Positions 35,245-44,037 of a stretch of DNA of 64,000 nt are shown here, in pieces. Numbering within the stretch: position 1 is the stretch's first letter; each line of letters starts with the position of its first letter. The position numbers and the translations under genes were made by a program. The stretch covers positions 1 to 64,000 of the forward strand of contig NZ_LNKT01000002.1 of the NCBI RefSeq assembly GCF_001595645.1, given 5' to 3'. The notes beneath the pieces were generated by a model that did no database searches, was not told the DNA's origin, and was given only the letters and a program-made list of their open reading frames with translations. The stretch comes from Sulfurovum riftiae (GTDB lineage: Bacteria > Campylobacterota > Campylobacteria > Campylobacterales > Sulfurovaceae).

Positions 35245-35820
35245 ATGAAACAACTACTGACCATTCTACTGCTTGCAGCCACCTTTGCTTCTATAGTCTC
35301 TGCACAGGATGCAGACCCTGCAGAGGTCTTTGAAGAGATGAAGAAATCTCTGAAGGGTGAGTGGAGACTCTCGGAAGAAGCAAAACAGATCGATACGACA
35401 GGTGCCTATAAAAATCCCTATATTTACCACCTTGTCGGCACTGACCAGACTGCCCTTGCCTACAAATTCATAGGTTTTGGCTCTACCCTGCAGGAGGATC
35501 TTCTGCCAGATACCAAAAAACAGATGGTGACAATGTACCACTGTGACGACTATGTGGACTGCAGTGAACTTCGTGCCACACACTACTGTGCCAAAATGAA
35601 TCAGCCAGAGTTCATCCTCAACACCAAAGAGACAAAAAAAGGAAAATTCGTTTTTGACTGCAATATGAAGACAAAACTTTGCAACTCCAATGAAGACCAC
35701 ATCCACAAGATCATTCTTGAGTTTTCCGAAAACGGAAATCATCTCAAATCTTCTTATCTGGGCTGGACAGATCAGAAACCGAACAAGAAAAACTCCATAT
35801 ACCATTTCGACAGAAAATAG
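35245..35820 (+). CDS. Exported hypothetical protein with five or more cysteines
   Basis: A 191-residue periplasmic protein with a clear signal peptide (MKQLLTILLLAATFASIVSA-QD). The mature part has Cys at CDDYVDCSE, HYCAKM and in FDCNMKTKLCNS, likely forming disulfides. It reads as a beta-rich small domain (YHLVGTDQTALAYKFIGFG; ILEFSENGNHLKSSYLGW). No family recognised. Its TAG stop lies inside a hairpin stem (35815-35838). Divergent from clpB; no evidence of shared function. Confidence 0.72.
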   Translation: MKQLLTILLLAATFASIVSAQDADPAEVFEEMKKSLKGEWRLSEEAKQIDTTGAYKNPYIYHLVGTDQTALAYKFIGFGSTLQEDLLPDTKKQMVTMYHCDDYVDCSELRATHYCAKMNQPEFILNTKETKKGKFVFDCNMKTKLCNSNEDHIHKIILEFSENGNHLKSSYLGWTDQKPNKKNSIYHFDRK

Positions 35821-35838
35821 AGCTGCCATGCTCTATTT
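35815..35838 (+). terminator. Hairpin at the stop of the exported protein gene
   Basis: AAATAGAGC and GCTCTATTT form a 9-bp stem with loop TGCCAT; the stop codon TAG is in the left arm. A weak intrinsic terminator because no T-run follows beyond the TTT of the stem. Confidence 0.45.
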
Positions 35839-35949
35839 GCAACCTGTCGGTTTAACTACCATTTACTCTTCATTACTATAGTAACAAAACAGCAACCTCT
35901 TAGTGAGATTTCTATAAAATAATAAACTAATTTACGGAGCATATTATCC

Positions 35950-37302
35950 ATGATCAAAAAAAGTAAAAAAATCATTGCTACAGGGCTGATCTCGACCCTG
36001 ACGGCTGCCTACCTCCTGGGAGGATTCGCACAGGCAAAGAGCACGACAAGCCAGTCTACGGCAAAAGACAAGCTTGAAGCCTATATCAAGTTCACACAGA
36101 TCCTCAATGTGATCGAAAAAGAGTATGTGGATGAGACCAATACCACAGACCTCATAGACAAAGCGCTCAAAGGCCTTCTGAGCAACCTCGACTCACATTC
36201 CACTTTTATGAATACCAAAGAGTACAAGGACCTTACGGTCCAGACCAAAGGTGAATTCGGTGGACTGGGTATCTCTGTAGGCATGAAGGACGGTGCACTT
36301 ACCGTCATTGCACCGCTTGAAGGCACCCCTGCAATGAAAGCGGGTATCAAAGCGGGAGACATCATCCTCAAGATCGATGACAAAGCGACCATCGGTATGA
36401 CCATCGACGAGTCCGTCAAACTGATGAGAGGCAAACCAAAGACCGACATTGTGCTGACTGTTGTCAGAAAGAATGCGCCCAAGCCTATTACCATCAAGAT
36501 CACCAGGGATATCATCAAGATCCAGTCGGTATATGCCAAAAACTTTGAGACGGAAAAGGACCTGCTCTATGTTCATGTCACCTCCTTTGACCAGAAGGTC
36601 GTAGAAGATATGAAAAAAGCGATCAAAGAGCATAACGATACCAAAGGGCTCATCCTTGACCTCAGGAACAATCCGGGTGGACTGCTGGACCAGGCGGTAG
36701 GCCTTGTGGACATGTTCGTCAAAGAGGGTGTCATTGTCAGCCAGAAGGGCCGCAGCAAGCTTGAGAACGTAGAGTACAAAGCAACGCCCGAGAACACCGA
36801 CACCCAAACACCTATGGTGGTTCTCGTAAACGGCGGTTCCGCTTCGGCCAGCGAGATCGTCTCCGGTGCACTGCAGGACTTCAACCGCTCCATTGTTGTA
36901 GGGGAAAAGACCTTCGGTAAAGGTTCGGTACAGGTTGTCATGCCTATCGGAGAAGATGAAGCACTCAAACTTACCGTTGCACGCTACTACCTCCCGAGCG
37001 GACGTACGATCCAGGCAAAAGGGGTTACTCCGGACATCATCGTACATCATGGCGAGATCCCGAAAAAAGAGGACCCGCTTTTTCTCAAAGAGGCCGATCT
37101 CAAAAAACACCTTGAAGAGGAACTGGAGAAAATAGATGCAAATGCTACGAAAAAATCCATCAGGGTCGACAGCAACACTACCATATCCGAAGATGACAAC
37201 AAAACAATCATCTCGGAAAAACTGCTTTACAAAGATGCACAGCTGAAGATCGGCGTAGATATTCTCAAAGCATTGGTAATTACAAATAAAGGAAAAAAAT
37301 AA
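35950..37302 (+). CDS. ctpA: Carboxyl-terminal processing protease CtpA (S41)
   Basis: A 450-residue periplasmic S41 serine protease with an N-terminal signal or anchor (about 8-30), a PDZ domain (about 95-170, [27 protein letters not shown]) and the catalytic core with [15 protein letters not shown] (Ser near 298) and [11 protein letters not shown] (Lys near 324). It trims exported proteins at the C-terminus. The last 80 residues are charged with many Asn-Thr-Thr repeats. First gene of a long operon: its TAA overlaps the purC ATG (TAATG). TATAAA at 35913-35918 may be the -10. Confidence 0.95.
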   Translation: MIKKSKKIIATGLISTLTAAYLLGGFAQAKSTTSQSTAKDKLEAYIKFTQILNVIEKEYVDETNTTDLIDKALKGLLSNLDSHSTFMNTKEYKDLTVQTKGEFGGLGISVGMKDGALTVIAPLEGTPAMKAGIKAGDIILKIDDKATIGMTIDESVKLMRGKPKTDIVLTVVRKNAPKPITIKITRDIIKIQSVYAKNFETEKDLLYVHVTSFDQKVVEDMKKAIKEHNDTKGLILDLRNNPGGLLDQAVGLVDMFVKEGVIVSQKGRSKLENVEYKATPENTDTQTPMVVLVNGGSASASEIVSGALQDFNRSIVVGEKTFGKGSVQVVMPIGEDEALKLTVARYYLPSGRTIQAKGVTPDIIVHHGEIPKKEDPLFLKEADLKKHLEEELEKIDANATKKSIRVDSNTTISEDDNKTIISEKLLYKDAQLKIGVDILKALVITNKGKK

Positions 37303-38036
37303 TGATAACAGATTCGTTGGTCAAACAGGAATTGGTGTATGAAGGGAAAGCAAAAAAGATCTGGTCTACGGAGTATGAAGATCTTTACATCTCAGAGTTC
37401 AAAGATGATCTTACGGCATTCAATGGAGAGAAGAAGTCAAGCGAAGAAGGCAAAGGTGCCCTCAACAACAAGATCTCGACAGAACTTTTCAAATACCTGA
37501 ACAAGAAGGGGGTCCCTACCCACTTCGTAGAGATGCTCGATGAGAACCATATGCTGCACAAAAAAGCGGATGTCATTCTCATTGAAGTGATCGTAAGGAA
37601 CATTGCTACGGGAAGCCTCAGCAGGAACCTCGGGATCGAAGACGGCAAGGTGCTTCCCTTCACACTGGTTGAGTTCGACTACAAGAACGATGAACTCGGA
37701 GACCCGAAACTCAATGACCAGCACTGCCTCCTTCTGAACCTGGTAAGCGACACTTCCGAACTGGAATATATCCGCTACATGGCAAGACGTATCAATGACC
37801 TGCTCAAGGCATTCTATGCCCAGCGCAACTTGATACTGGTCGATTTCAAGCTCGAGTTCGGACGTGACATGGACGGGAACATCATCCTCATCGATGAACT
37901 CAGCCCGGACAATTTCAGACTCTGGGACTCCGAGAGCGGGGAGAGCATGGACAAAGACCGTTTCAGACAGGGACTTGGCGGACTCAAAGTGGCGTACGAA
38001 GAGGTACTTAACAGAATTTTAGGGGAGACTATATAA
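37302..38036 (+). CDS. purC: SAICAR synthetase
   Basis: A 244-residue phosphoribosylaminoimidazole-succinocarboxamide synthase that joins CAIR and aspartate with ATP in purine synthesis. Family blocks: [43 protein letters not shown] and [13 protein letters not shown]. Normal length. Coupled to ctpA and purS by TAATG overlaps, which is notable since ctpA has no metabolic link to purines. Confidence 0.97.
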   Translation: MITDSLVKQELVYEGKAKKIWSTEYEDLYISEFKDDLTAFNGEKKSSEEGKGALNNKISTELFKYLNKKGVPTHFVEMLDENHMLHKKADVILIEVIVRNIATGSLSRNLGIEDGKVLPFTLVEFDYKNDELGDPKLNDQHCLLLNLVSDTSELEYIRYMARRINDLLKAFYAQRNLILVDFKLEFGRDMDGNIILIDELSPDNFRLWDSESGESMDKDRFRQGLGGLKVAYEEVLNRILGETI

Positions 38037-38278
38037 TGATAACAGCAATCGTAAACGTATTTTTGAAAGAGGGTGTTCTTGACCCGCAGGGAAAGGCAGC
38101 ACACCATGCACTTGATTCACTCGGGTTCGAAGGTGTGTCGGATGTACGCATCGGCAAGCAGATCGTTATCAAGCTTGATACAGATGACAAGAGCAAAGCG
38201 GAAGCGGAAGTCAAAGAGATGTGCGAAACACTGCTTGCCAACACTGTCATCGAAGACTATACCATAGAGATAGTGTAA
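38036..38278 (+). CDS. purS: FGAM synthase subunit PurS
   Basis: An 80-residue PurS that bridges PurL and PurQ in the three-part FGAM synthase. [21 protein letters not shown] and HHALDSLGFEGVSDVRIGK are family hallmarks. Its TAA overlaps the purQ ATG. Together with a purQ of about 220 residues it implies a separate short purL elsewhere in the genome. Confidence 0.95.
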   Translation: MITAIVNVFLKEGVLDPQGKAAHHALDSLGFEGVSDVRIGKQIVIKLDTDDKSKAEAEVKEMCETLLANTVIEDYTIEIV

Positions 38279-38949
38279 TGAAAGTAGCGGTATTACGATT
38301 TCCCGGGACAAACTGCGAATTCGATACGCAGTATGCATTTGAGAAACTGGGCCACACTACCAAACTGGTATGGCACGAAGAGATGACACTGCCTGAAGAT
38401 ATCGACCTTGTAGTCGTACCCGGAGGATTCTCCTACGGCGACTACCTCCGTTCAGGCTCCATTGCACGTTTTTCACCGGTCATGAAAGCGGTATCGAAGT
38501 ACGCAAACGACGGTGGAAAGGTACTGGGTATCTGTAACGGCTTTCAGATCCTGACTGAAGCGGGTCTTCTTCCCGGTGCCTTGAAGCGCAACAACAACCT
38601 CCACTTCATTTCAAAGCACCAGAACCTCTGTGTCATCAACAACGACAATGCGTTTTTGAACCAGTGCGAAGCAGGCGAAGTGCTCAATATTCCTATCGCG
38701 CATGCGGACGGCAACTACTACATCGATGATGAAGGTTTCAAAAAACTTGAAGAGAATGGTCAGATCCTGCTTCGTTACTCTGACGAGAACGGCAACCCTG
38801 TCGTGGTCAACGGTTCAGTCACATCCATAGCCGGTGTCTGCAACGAAAACAAAAATGTTTTTGGCCTGATGCCCCACCCGGAGCGTGCACTCGAAGCGAT
38901 CCTGGGAAGTGAAGACGGCATACGTATGCTTAAAGGTTTTGAAGCCTGA
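38278..38949 (+). CDS. purQ: FGAM synthase glutaminase subunit PurQ
   Basis: A 223-residue class I glutamine amidotransferase that gives ammonia to FGAM synthase. Start MKVAVLRFPGTNCEFD; nucleophile in GICNGFQILTEAG (Cys near 86); His-Glu pair in MPHPERALE. ATG at 38278 overlaps the purS stop and is preferred over the upstream frame. Coupled to the next gene by TGATG. Confidence 0.97.
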   Translation: MKVAVLRFPGTNCEFDTQYAFEKLGHTTKLVWHEEMTLPEDIDLVVVPGGFSYGDYLRSGSIARFSPVMKAVSKYANDGGKVLGICNGFQILTEAGLLPGALKRNNNLHFISKHQNLCVINNDNAFLNQCEAGEVLNIPIAHADGNYYIDDEGFKKLEENGQILLRYSDENGNPVVVNGSVTSIAGVCNENKNVFGLMPHPERALEAILGSEDGIRMLKGFEA

Positions 38950-39992
38950 TGCCGATCCTGCGTTCATTGGGCCTGATGCTCCTGCTGGTGTTTTCTTTCA
39001 CCGCCCTGCTGAACGCTCAGGCAGAATACAAGTATAGTTATATACCCAAAAAGGTCTATGAGAATCAACTCTTCCCCCTGACCGTGATCGATACGGCACG
39101 TACAAAAGATGACAATCCCCAGTTCCAGTTCGACCCTTTGAGTCCGGTACAGCCTATTTTTGAAGACCCCCTGGTCATCCATAACGGCAGTGACAGTTTC
39201 TATACATTTTATTTCAAAGCCGGAAAGGTCGATGTGAGAATTCCCCGACTCTTCATTGTCTCCCCCTCTGTAGACACCTCTTTGGAACCACATACCATAC
39301 ATCTTGCACATCTCAAACTCAGAGACGATTTTTGCGGTGTCTACGCGGCAGACATGGAGATTAAGAATTCACAGGTCTCCAACTATGATGAGAAGAACCA
39401 TCTCCTTACCCTCACCATAGAAGCCAATGAAGCCAATCTTGAAGATATACATCTCAATGGTGTGGAAGAATCCGGACTCGAAGACCTTAAAAGAAAGTTC
39501 GCCAAAGTGAAGGCGGAGTTTTATATCGTGCTTCCCGTGGAACAGAAAAGTCTCAAATTCACCTACTTCAATACCATCAAGAACCAGTATGTCTACCTCG
39601 AAGCCTCTGCAGAACTTGCGGACGATACGGTAGTGACCCAGTCAGATCTGAACCCAAAAGAGGACAGTTTCGATAAGCTGAAGAAGTATACGTTCATGTT
39701 CCTGGTCGGATTTTTCTTTTTGATGTTTCTCATAAAGAGGGATTTCTTCTATCTTGTGCTGGGTGTCGTTTCGCTCATAACGCTGCTGACCTTTTACATT
39801 CCCCATAAAAAGATCTGTGTCAAACAGGGTGCCCCGCTCTACCTGCTTCCGACCCATACCAGCACCATCGGCACGAAGGTCGATGAGGATTTTGAAACTT
39901 CATTGCTCGGGGAACGCGAAGAGTTCCTTAAAATAGAATACAAACATGGAATCATAGGATGGATAAAAAATGAAGATCTTTGCGAAAATTAG
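38949..39992 (+). CDS. Exported and membrane-anchored hypothetical protein with SH3-like end
   Basis: A 347-residue protein with a signal peptide (1-24, ending LLNAQA), a beta-rich periplasmic part resembling BatD-type Ig folds (about 30-230), two membrane helices (about 248-285) and a C-terminal segment that looks like a small SH3 fold (GAPLYLLPTHTSTIGTKV...GIIGWIKNEDLC). Exact family not recognised. It overlaps purQ at its start and plsC by 23 bases at its end, so it is firmly in this operon. Envelope function is likely, given plsC next door. Confidence 0.72.
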   Translation: MPILRSLGLMLLLVFSFTALLNAQAEYKYSYIPKKVYENQLFPLTVIDTARTKDDNPQFQFDPLSPVQPIFEDPLVIHNGSDSFYTFYFKAGKVDVRIPRLFIVSPSVDTSLEPHTIHLAHLKLRDDFCGVYAADMEIKNSQVSNYDEKNHLLTLTIEANEANLEDIHLNGVEESGLEDLKRKFAKVKAEFYIVLPVEQKSLKFTYFNTIKNQYVYLEASAELADDTVVTQSDLNPKEDSFDKLKKYTFMFLVGFFFLMFLIKRDFFYLVLGVVSLITLLTFYIPHKKICVKQGAPLYLLPTHTSTIGTKVDEDFETSLLGEREEFLKIEYKHGIIGWIKNEDLCEN

Positions 39993-40680
39993 ATTTGGCT
40001 GGAATGCCTTTGTCATTGCCGTCAATACAGGTTTGATCATGATACCCGCGATCGTTCTTTTCCCAAAGTACAAAGGTCCCATCATGCATCATCTGAACCG
40101 TCTTACACTCTTTTTGATGGGTGCAAAACTTTCCCAGGAGGGAGAGATGGACCCGGAAGCGGACCTCTATGTCATGAACCATCAGGGTATCATCGATATC
40201 ATCGGTATGGAGGCCCTACAGAACAGACACCTCAGATGGGTGGCGAAAAAAGAGCTTTTCTCTATGCCTATCTACGGACATCTGCTGCGCCACGGCGATA
40301 TGATCTCACTTGACAGAAGCAACAAGGCCGGCCTGATCAAACTGATGAAAGATGTCAAAGAATCCCTTGAAGTCAAACATCGCCCAGTGGCGATCTTCCC
40401 TGAAGGCACAAGGGCCAAGGACCAGACAGTACTTCCTTTTAAACAGGGAACGAAAATGATCGCTGAAAAACTCAATCTCAAGGTGCAGCCGGTCGTGATC
40501 ACCGGAAGCAAATGGATACTGAACGAACATGACAAAACAGGACACGGCGGGACCGTACATTACAAATTCCTCCCGACCATAACAGCGGACAAGAACAACA
40601 AAGAGTGGTTCGACACCCTCCACCAACAAATGCAGGAAGAGATAGACAATGAATACACTGACCATCATCGCAGTCGCTAG
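39970..40680 (+). CDS. plsC: 1-acyl-sn-glycerol-3-phosphate acyltransferase
   Basis: A 236-residue PlsC that acylates lysophosphatidate at position 2 to make phosphatidate at the inner membrane. Catalytic NHQGIID (HX4D, about residue 60), substrate FPEGTRAK (about 142) and VQPVVITGSKWIL box IV-like block. One or two N-terminal hydrophobic helices. It starts inside the previous gene and ends 32 bases inside crcB. Confidence 0.93.
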   Translation: MKIFAKIRFGWNAFVIAVNTGLIMIPAIVLFPKYKGPIMHHLNRLTLFLMGAKLSQEGEMDPEADLYVMNHQGIIDIIGMEALQNRHLRWVAKKELFSMPIYGHLLRHGDMISLDRSNKAGLIKLMKDVKESLEVKHRPVAIFPEGTRAKDQTVLPFKQGTKMIAEKLNLKVQPVVITGSKWILNEHDKTGHGGTVHYKFLPTITADKNNKEWFDTLHQQMQEEIDNEYTDHHRSR

Positions 40681-41035
40681 CGGCGGCGCCATAGGCGCCA
40701 CGCTGAGACTGCTCCTCAACGGTCTCATCAACAGGCACTTCATCCACCCGCTCCCTCTGGGGACCCTGGGAGTCAACCTGCTGGGAAGTCTCATCATCGG
40801 TATACTCTTCGCCTATTTCCACCTGAACACCTCACTCTCCCCGCACCTGAAGACCTTCATGGTCACGGGGATACTGGGGGCACTGACAACCTACTCCACC
40901 TTCGCCATAGAGAGCTTTTTTCTGCTTGAAGCAGGACATTATACCCATGCCTTCATCAATATGGCACTCAACGTCTTTGGCACCATATTCATGGCAGGCA
41001 TCGGATACCTTCTGGTACTGCAGCTGGCAAAATAA
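40649..41035 (+). CDS. crcB: Fluoride channel CrcB/Fluc
   Basis: A 128-residue four-helix fluoride exporter working as an inverted-topology dimer. Motifs GGAIGATLR, GTLGVNLLGS and GALTTYSTFAIE (Fluc signature with Phe and Thr of the pore) are seen. ATG at 40649 lies inside the end of plsC with AGGAAGAG upstream. No fluoride riboswitch can be fitted, since the region before it is coding. Confidence 0.95.
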   Translation: MNTLTIIAVASGGAIGATLRLLLNGLINRHFIHPLPLGTLGVNLLGSLIIGILFAYFHLNTSLSPHLKTFMVTGILGALTTYSTFAIESFFLLEAGHYTHAFINMALNVFGTIFMAGIGYLLVLQLAK

Positions 41036-41058
41036 ATTTCAATTACATTAGGAAAATA

Positions 41059-41319
41059 ATGAACACATTAACACAAGAGATAGAAAAACACATCAAGAAA
41101 CTGGTCAACCCGTTAAAAGAGGAAGAGGACCTGCTAAGCGTTCTGAAAGTGAAGCTTACAAAGAAAGAGTTGAAACTGCTCAAAGCCTGGGCCGAAGAGA
41201 CCCCGACCGAAGAGATCCGGACCAAGCTGAATCTCGATGAAACGCACTATGCCGACCTCTCCACCAAGCTTATCAAGAAGCTTAATCAGGAGAAGATCAA
41301 GCAAACTATCTGTCTCTGA
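41059..41319 (+). CDS. Small helical protein, HTH-like C-terminus
   Basis: An 86-residue protein. The last 50 residues (LTKKELKLLKAWAEETPTEEI, then NLDETHYADLSTKLIKKLNQEKI) have the spacing of a sigma-region-4/LuxR-type helix-turn-helix, suggesting DNA binding; not proved. TTAGGAAAATA precedes the ATG. It lies 23 bases after crcB and starts with the same MNTLT as CrcB, probably by chance. Confidence 0.68.
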   Translation: MNTLTQEIEKHIKKLVNPLKEEEDLLSVLKVKLTKKELKLLKAWAEETPTEEIRTKLNLDETHYADLSTKLIKKLNQEKIKQTICL

Positions 41320-41395
41320 TTTCATAGATCTCAAAGTTTTTATGTTCTATCATATAAAAAGGCCATTGGTCTTTAATTTAACAGAAGGATAGAAA

Positions 41396-41563
41396 ATGAT
41401 CGATAAAAGAAAAGCAAAGAAATACATTAAAAAGCAGGTTAAAAAGCAGATGGACAGCATGCTCAAAAAAGAGCTGAAGCAGGAGATCAAGAAAAACCTC
41501 AAAGATTACAAAAAGAAAGAAAAAGCAGAGAAAAAAGCAAAAAAGAAGAACAAAAAGAAATAA
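41396..41563 (+). CDS. Very basic 55-residue protein
   Basis: A 55-codon frame with AGAAGGATAGAAA before the ATG. About half of all residues are Lys (start MIDKRKAKKYIKKQVKKQMD, end KKAKKKNKKK) and it should form one long charged helix. Such composition suits binding to nucleic acid or acidic surfaces. No family recognised; low-complexity A-rich DNA could in principle mimic a gene, but the ribosome site and operon-like spacing favour it. Confidence 0.6.
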   Translation: MIDKRKAKKYIKKQVKKQMDSMLKKELKQEIKKNLKDYKKKEKAEKKAKKKNKKK

Positions 41564-41621
41564 TCTATACAACACTACAGATCGTTTCTATACCATAATC
41601 CCATAAAGAAGGGGAAATGTC

Positions 41622-43226
41622 ATGGATAGTCTCTCTCTTCTGACCATATTAAAAGTTGTCGGCGGATTAGGGATTTTTCTACTGGGTATGATAGTCATGA
41701 CGGACGGATTGCGTTCTCTGGCCGGAGACAGTATGAAGAATCTCCTGATGCGTTTTACGCGGAGTCCCCTTTCAGGAGCTGCCACAGGTGCAGTCGTGAC
41801 TTCCATTTTACAGTCGTCCAGTGCCACCACTGTTGCAGCAGTGGGGTTCGTGGGTGCCGGCCTCATGGCTTTTCCCGAAGCTCTGGGTATCATTTTCGGT
41901 GCAAATATAGGTACGACCATTACCGGCTGGATGGTCGTTCTGTTCGGCTTCAAACTCAATCTTGGTATTGCGGTTCTTCCCCTTATATTCATTGGGGCCG
42001 TACTCAAACTCTTTTTCAGGAAAAAACTGGCAGCAGCAGGCTATGCACTGGCCGGTTTCGGTCTTATTTTTGTAGGAATAACCTTTTTACAGGAAGGTAT
42101 GAGCGGTTTTGAGGGCATCATCACACCGGACAACCTTCCTTCCCATTCACTGACGGGTATATTGAAACTGGTGGTACTCGGTATGATCGCTACAGTGATC
42201 ACACAGTCGTCCAGCGCCGGTGTCGCTGCAACACTGACTGCACTTTTTGCCAATGCCATCAATTTTGAACAGGCTGCAGCACTTGTGATCGGTATGGATG
42301 TGGGAACTACCGTGACAGCACTGCTGGCCTCGGTAGGCGGTTCTGTCAATGCCAAAAGAACCAGCCTTTCACATGTGGTCTACAATATCATGACCGCAGT
42401 CTTAGCCGTTTTCCTCATTACACCTTTTGTCTATGTCTGGGAAGAGATCACATCGGCACCTATTGTTACCAATGCAGAAGTCGCACTTGTTGCTTTTCAC
42501 ACCCTCTTCAACACGCTGGGTGCCCTGCTCATACTCCCCTTCACTGGCAGGTTTGCGAGAATGATGGAAAAACTCATTCCTTCGGAAAGACCGAAATATA
42601 CGGTCAAACTGGACCAGAAAGTACTTGAAGAGACAGATCTGGCATTGGAAGCGGTACGCATCTCCATGCAGGAGGAGTTCATCGCACTCCTGAAGCATAT
42701 CAACTTTCTGCTCGGTGAGCTCAAGAACGGTGAAAAAGCGGACTTGCCTGTCCTGGAGGCAGCCTTGAATGATACACGGGACTATCTTGATGCTATCGAT
42801 CTCAGGCATGAGGAAAATAGTGCCAAATGGAAAGAGCTTATCTCACTGATCCACATACTGGACCATCTTTTTCGCCTCTTTGAGCGCTGTGAAGAGGATG
42901 CCTACCGGGCAAAAGTCGTACAGAACGCTTCGGAACTGATGAAAGAGTGTACTATGCTGACCGCGAACAATAAGGAGATCATCCGCGCACTCGATTCAAG
43001 GAACTTCACCAAAGCAGAGAATGTTGCCAAAAGAAGCGAGGATCACATTGTTTCAATAACGGCACCCTACAGGAAAAAGATTGCCGAGGAGATGGCTGAA
43101 GACAAGATCAGTATGGAGGCAGGAACCGCCAAACTCGAGGCTGTCAGATGGCTTCTGCGTATCACACATCATATTGCCAGGATCACTCTCCATATGGAAG
43201 AGGCTATTCTCTTTACTGCCAAATAG
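41622..43226 (+). CDS. Na/Pi cotransporter family protein with PhoU-like domain
   Basis: A 534-residue membrane transporter of the NptA/PNaS family. Two inverted repeats carry the QSSSATT (about 66-72) and QSSSAG (about 195) signature loops. From about 330 a cytosolic PhoU-like helical domain follows (LEETDLALEAVRISMQEEFIALLKHINFLL). Expected to move phosphate with sodium, or to affect phosphate efflux. AAGGGGAAATGTC precedes the ATG. Single gene, convergent with the Hsp20-like gene. Confidence 0.9.
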   Translation: MDSLSLLTILKVVGGLGIFLLGMIVMTDGLRSLAGDSMKNLLMRFTRSPLSGAATGAVVTSILQSSSATTVAAVGFVGAGLMAFPEALGIIFGANIGTTITGWMVVLFGFKLNLGIAVLPLIFIGAVLKLFFRKKLAAAGYALAGFGLIFVGITFLQEGMSGFEGIITPDNLPSHSLTGILKLVVLGMIATVITQSSSAGVAATLTALFANAINFEQAAALVIGMDVGTTVTALLASVGGSVNAKRTSLSHVVYNIMTAVLAVFLITPFVYVWEEITSAPIVTNAEVALVAFHTLFNTLGALLILPFTGRFARMMEKLIPSERPKYTVKLDQKVLEETDLALEAVRISMQEEFIALLKHINFLLGELKNGEKADLPVLEAALNDTRDYLDAIDLRHEENSAKWKELISLIHILDHLFRLFERCEEDAYRAKVVQNASELMKECTMLTANNKEIIRALDSRNFTKAENVAKRSEDHIVSITAPYRKKIAEEMAEDKISMEAGTAKLEAVRWLLRITHHIARITLHMEEAILFTAK

Positions 43227-43270
43227 TCCTCTTCCCGAGAGAACACTCTACTGAACTCAAAACTCTTCTT

Positions 43271-43993
43271 TCAACTCATTGTAGGAACATCAGAGTTAAT
43301 GGTCATTGGTTTGATGGTATTGTTACTCTCTTTTTCGGAAGTACTTTTTTCTTCTTTTTTCACTTCTGATGTTTTCTTCTCTTTGCTTTCATAATCGGCC
43401 TTGGGAACGACTACTTTCTCTTCCGTTTTTTTGACTTCGGTCTTTTTGGGTGCCGGTACTGCAACAGCTTTGGCTGCACCCTGTTTCTTGCCTATGGTCA
43501 CAACGAGTTTCCCGTTCCTGTAGCTTGTTTTGATAGCAGATTCATCTGCATCTGCAGGGAGTGATGTGCTCTGCTGGTACATTCTGACAGAGCGTGACTG
43601 GCTGATACCATACTGGCTCTTCTCCTCTTTCTCCTGCACGACCTTGGCCGTGATGCTCATCATTCCGTCGGCGGTATTAATATCGATATGGTTCTCCCTG
43701 CTTTCGGGGATATTGGTTGCCAGTTCGTAGTGGTCACCTTTGTCCACAAGCTGATTCTGCACGGCCATCTTGTAGGTACCGAGTGGACTTACCAGACCGG
43801 AAGAACGCTGGTTCATACGCTGCTGCATACGTTCGAACATCTTGTCCATCTCCCTTTGCATCTGAAGCATCTCTTTGAAGATGTCATCACCGAACGGGTC
43901 GTTAAAGAACGGATCGTCAAAAGGGTTGGCTGCCTGAAGCGAAAGTGTTGCTGCCAGTGGCAACAGCAGCAATGAAAGTTTTTTCTTTATCAT
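43271..43993 (-). CDS. Exported Hsp20/alpha-crystallin-like protein
   Basis: A 240-residue protein with a true signal peptide (MIKKKLSLLLLPLAATLSLQA-AN) before an alpha-crystallin-type domain (about 75-165): HYELATNIPESRENHIDINTADGMMSI, then SLPADADESAIKTSYRNGKLVVTIGKK, the typical sHsp ending. Before it is a Met/Gln-rich helix (EMLQMQREMDKMFERMQQRM); after it a long Lys/Glu tail. It implies a chaperone for the periplasm. ATG at 43993 has AAGGAG upstream; TATAAT on the minus strand at 44021-44026 is the likely -10. Confidence 0.85.
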   Translation of the reverse strand: MIKKKLSLLLLPLAATLSLQAANPFDDPFFNDPFGDDIFKEMLQMQREMDKMFERMQQRMNQRSSGLVSPLGTYKMAVQNQLVDKGDHYELATNIPESRENHIDINTADGMMSITAKVVQEKEEKSQYGISQSRSVRMYQQSTSLPADADESAIKTSYRNGKLVVTIGKKQGAAKAVAVPAPKKTEVKKTEEKVVVPKADYESKEKKTSEVKKEEKSTSEKESNNTIKPMTINSDVPTMS

Positions 43994-44020
43994 GGTTGGC
44001 TCCTTATAACTGTTTTTCAA

Positions 44021-44026
44021 ATTATA
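44021..44026 (-). promoter_or_regulatory. -10 box of the Hsp20-like gene
   Basis: TATAAT on the minus strand, giving a start near 44014 and a short leader with AAGGAG. No -35 or heat-shock operator seen. It lies within 20 bases of the stop of the upstream gene. Confidence 0.5.
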
Positions 44027-44037
44027 AAAAGCGAAGT

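Noticed and set aside
40600-40660. Fluoride riboswitch before crcB
   Set aside because: The upstream DNA is plsC coding sequence and crcB starts inside it; no room for the conserved pseudoknot.
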